Positions 61,915-64,000 of a stretch of DNA of 64,000 nucleotides are shown one piece after another. A program made the position numbers and the translations under genes. The notes beneath the pieces are model-generated. The model was not told where the DNA came from, made no database searches, and saw only the letters and a program-made list of their open reading frames with translations. The stretch lies in the NCBI GenBank assembly GCA_964519335.1, contig CAZFIA010000003.1, positions 1-64,000 of the forward strand. Reading direction: 5' to 3'. Origin of the DNA: JALZVT01 sp964519335. GTDB lineage: Bacteria; Pseudomonadota; Gammaproteobacteria; Pseudomonadales; Azotimanducaceae. The stretch's first letter is position 1. Every line of letters begins with the position of its first letter.

Positions 61915-62800
61915 CGAGTTCCCGCTTTTTAACGTAGAGCATTCGCAGCAGTTCGTATTCGAAAGGTGAGCCGGTGCCAAAGTACTCAAAGGCAGTTGTT
62001 GCTCGGGTATCAATGATCAGGAGCGGGTAGTAGGCATAGCCACGGCCGCTGTGGTCATTTAGATCAAGCGGGTCGATCCAAGCGAGTATGCCAGCATCGA
62101 CCACCCGTCCAGCGCCGTCGCGCAATCCAGAGGGGCCAAACAGTGGCAGCACCAGATAGGGTCCTGGCCCCACGCCGTAGTGGCCAAGTGTTTGGCCAAA
62201 GTCTTCATCGTGTTTGGGAATGTTGAAGCGACTGGCAGGATCCCACAGGCCTGCGATCCCCAGTGTAGTGTTAGTTAGAAATCGACCGCCCGTTTCGAGC
62301 GCGCGCCTTGGGCGCAGTTGCAGCACCTGATTGATACCTGTTCGAATGTCGTCCAGGTTGTCGAAGAAGTTGGTGACGCCTTTTCGGGCAAACCGCGGAA
62401 CCACCTTCTGATACGCCCCAATTACGGGCATGAGTAGCCAACGATCGAGCTGAGCGTTAAAGCTATACATGGCGCGATTGACCGGCTCGAGCGGGTCGCT
62501 TATCTCGAGCGGATTATCGACGTCATCGAGCACAACGCGCTCAGAGTTGTATAAGGGATCTGCTGTTCGCTCGGTTACTTCTGGAGAGAAGTCTTCTACT
62601 GTTGATTCGCCATCATCACCGTAAATTGCCCCGTATAAACCGCTGGTATCGTCAGTTGGCCCTTTGCCCGCGCAGGCGCCCAGCAGAAAGACGCTTAGTA
62701 GTATCAACGTGGCAGTATTGAGTGAGCGCAGCTCTCCTCTTGCTGAGGTTGTTAAGAGCATGCTTAGATGCTTTTGGGGCTGTTTTTGGAACTGCTTCAT
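61901..62800 (-). CDS. mlaA: MlaA (VacJ) outer-membrane lipoprotein
   Basis: Removes phospholipids from the outer leaflet of the outer membrane and passes them to MlaC. The 299 residues begin at ATG 62800, which shares one base with the hydrolase stop (TAATG). A lipobox, LLGAC, is preceded by a hydrophobic segment, giving a lipidated Cys near residue 43. DPLEPVNRAMYSFNAQLDRW, VPRFARKGVTNFFDNLDDIR, and the LGHYGVGPGPYLVLPLFGPS stretch are typical. The Mla inner-membrane genes (mlaFEDCB) are not here. The N-terminus is longer than in E. coli (251 residues). Confidence 0.92.
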   Translation of the reverse strand: MKQFQKQPQKHLSMLLTTSARGELRSLNTATLILLSVFLLGACAGKGPTDDTSGLYGAIYGDDGESTVEDFSPEVTERTADPLYNSERVVLDDVDNPLEISDPLEPVNRAMYSFNAQLDRWLLMPVIGAYQKVVPRFARKGVTNFFDNLDDIRTGINQVLQLRPRRALETGGRFLTNTTLGIAGLWDPASRFNIPKHDEDFGQTLGHYGVGPGPYLVLPLFGPSGLRDGAGRVVDAGILAWIDPLDLNDHSGRGYAYYPLLIIDTRATTAFEYFGTGSPFEYELLRMLYVKKRELDVVK

Positions 62801-64000
62801 TAGTTACTGGCTTCCAGTAGGAAGCCGACATAATCCGCCTGTGTCTCCGCCAGGCCAAGATTCCCCAGATGGCCGCCACGCGGGTAGATAAAGGCGCGTG
62901 AGCCAAAGGTTGTTTTCAGAAAATCTATTTCGCCGGGTACAAGAATCACATCGTCTACGTTATGCACCACGGCTATATGCGGAGAGTTTTCCAAATATTC
63001 TGCGATCTCCAAAAGGCTTTGGCTGGCCGCAAAGCGCTCTCTGTCGCCATCAAAGCCGTCTTCGTGGTAAGGCCAAAAGAAATCGTGGAAGTAGTCGGTG
63101 AATCCAACGCGCAGCGATACATCGAGATAGTGACTTCGGTCGGTTCTGCGCGTTAGTTTTTGTCTAGACGGCTTAATGAATCCGAAATCGTTCATGACGT
63201 CGGCCGTAAAGATTAGATTGGATGCCGACAGGCGGAATGCTACGCCAATAATTGCCGCCAGTTCCTCATCGGTTGGCGGGGCTGCCTGGAAAGCTTGTAG
63301 CACTATGTCTGGGTTAAATTCCACAGTGGTAGAGCGGGTATAAACAGAACCTATTCGGCTTACCACGTCGCTGAAGAAACCGTTGAGATTATCTATGCCG
63401 CCCGGAATGTTGAGCAACATTCGATCGAGTTTGGAGATCGAGTTGTAGAGCGATACTGGCGGGTTTAACAACAAGACTTTAGAAAAGTTAAATTTCTGTT
63501 GTTGTTGGTCGAGCTGTGCAACAAATGCTGATTGCGTACCTCCCAGTGAGTAGCCGGCTAATGCGTATCCGTTGATACGGTCTTTGTGCTTCAACCTTTC
63601 TACAATTTCGCCCATGACCCGGTAGAGGTCTGCGGCGTCTTTGCGCATATGACCTGGTACCGCAGTGCTTGATTGCGACACCATAAATTCTGGATGGCTT
63701 GGTGATGTAATCCCCACAACGTGGTAGCCAGCATTAAAGAAGGCCTCCATGAGCAGTTTGTTGGTGCCGCCGTCGTGATAGCCCCCGGTACCTGCGATAG
63801 TGAATATCAAAGGCGCGCTGGAGTCTTGCATTGCCCACGAATATTCAAGCCTTTTTGCGTACCAGAGTGCTTTAGGTATTTCTCGGTCGGCGATTTTGGG
63901 TAGCTTTGCCGATCTGAGTTTCAGTTCGCGCGCGTGCTGTTTAAGCAAAACGCTGGGCGTGCCTGCGATGGTGGCTAGAAAAGGATTCTCGATCGGATAG
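62800..64000 (-). CDS. Alpha/beta-hydrolase-like protein, 5' part beyond window
   Basis: The minus-strand frame is open to the edge, so the true start lies outside the window. Reading in from the edge gives YPIENPFLATIAGTP, a plausible internal stretch, then the rest. An apparent TTG start at 63948 is probably not real. The nucleophile elbow GYSLGG and LIFTIAGTGGYHDGG (oxyanion side), SPSHPEFMVSQSSTAVPG, and VVHNVDDVILVPGEI (acid) support an alpha/beta-hydrolase fold. The catalytic His would be in GGHLGN near the end. Substrate unknown. It is coupled to mlaA. Confidence 0.75.
   Translation of the reverse strand, partial: YPIENPFLATIAGTPSVLLKQHARELKLRSAKLPKIADREIPKALWYAKRLEYSWAMQDSSAPLIFTIAGTGGYHDGGTNKLLMEAFFNAGYHVVGITSPSHPEFMVSQSSTAVPGHMRKDAADLYRVMGEIVERLKHKDRINGYALAGYSLGGTQSAFVAQLDQQQQKFNFSKVLLLNPPVSLYNSISKLDRMLLNIPGGIDNLNGFFSDVVSRIGSVYTRSTTVEFNPDIVLQAFQAAPPTDEELAAIIGVAFRLSASNLIFTADVMNDFGFIKPSRQKLTRRTDRSHYLDVSLRVGFTDYFHDFFWPYHEDGFDGDRERFAASQSLLEIAEYLENSPHIAVVHNVDDVILVPGEIDFLKTTFGSRAFIYPRGGHLGNLGLAETQADYVGFLLEASN

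Noticed and set aside
1..64000. Mobile elements, CRISPR arrays, tRNA or rRNA genes
   Set aside because: I saw no transposase or integrase ORF, no spaced direct repeats of CRISPR type, and no cloverleaf or rRNA sequence that I could recognise.

Overview
This window looks like chromosomal DNA of a gammaproteobacterium with a lipopolysaccharide (LPS) outer membrane. The evidence is the LPS inner-core, lipid A and Kdo genes, TolC and MlaA, and gene orders shared with Pseudomonas and E. coli: tsaE-amiB-mutL-miaA-hfq-hflX-hflK-hflC-(hisZ)-purA, tolC/yqiB-cpdA-parE, and serB-fimX-(DUF1631)-efp-epmA-psd-rhodanese-orn. It is moderately GC-rich. The exact genus cannot be read from the sequence. I see no rRNA, tRNA, CRISPR, phage or insertion sequence. 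The assembly is a draft: a run of exactly 100 Ns sits at 31994-32093.

Layout. 1-6300: a partial argE (minus), a PilB/GspE-type ATPase, glnE and ilvE. 6336-23403: an LPS-core region. It holds waaF, waaC, one ORF that fuses two WaaG-type glycosyltransferases, waaP, one ORF that fuses two kinase-like domains, a NodU/TobZ-type carbamoyltransferase, another GT4 glycosyltransferase, lpxL (minus), hldE, a minus-strand pair (aldo/keto reductase and FAD oxidoreductase), waaA and tolC (minus). 23404-23855: the only gene-free stretch over 300 bases; it carries two hairpins. 23856-29365: yqiB-like, cpdA, parE, parC. 29371-40234: an Smp-like membrane protein, serB, the repeat-flanked gap, fimX, a DUF1631 protein, efp, epmA, psd, rhodanese and orn. 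40257-54598: queG, nnr, tsaE, amiB, mutL, miaA, hfq, hflX, hflK, hflC, hisZ, purA and a Trm112-like protein. 54678-64000: folE2, a PQQ-type sugar dehydrogenase, a small membrane protein with an orphan histidine kinase, a thiolase, a small DUF6316-like protein, and a coupled minus-strand unit of alpha/beta hydrolase (cut by the window edge), mlaA and a Leu/Ile/Val-type periplasmic binding protein.

How the genes work together. HldE makes the activated heptose that WaaC and WaaF add to the Kdo placed by WaaA. The WaaG fusion and the later GT4 enzyme extend the core. WaaP and the double kinase are expected to phosphorylate it, and the carbamoyltransferase to carbamoylate it. LpxL acylates lipid A. 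FimX (all catalytic motifs degenerate), its DUF1631 neighbour and the PilB-like ATPase suggest c-di-GMP control of type IV pili. EF-P and its lysyl ligase EpmA are coupled. Genes are tightly packed: many starts overlap the preceding stop, and most convergent pairs end within about 25 bases of each other or overlap.

The points most worth a second look are the tandem WaaG fusion, the double-kinase protein, the exact 55-base duplication around the N gap, the CTAG palindromes before folE2, the 17-base dyad before fimX, the apparently leaderless nnr, and the coupling of mlaA to a periplasmic binding protein.
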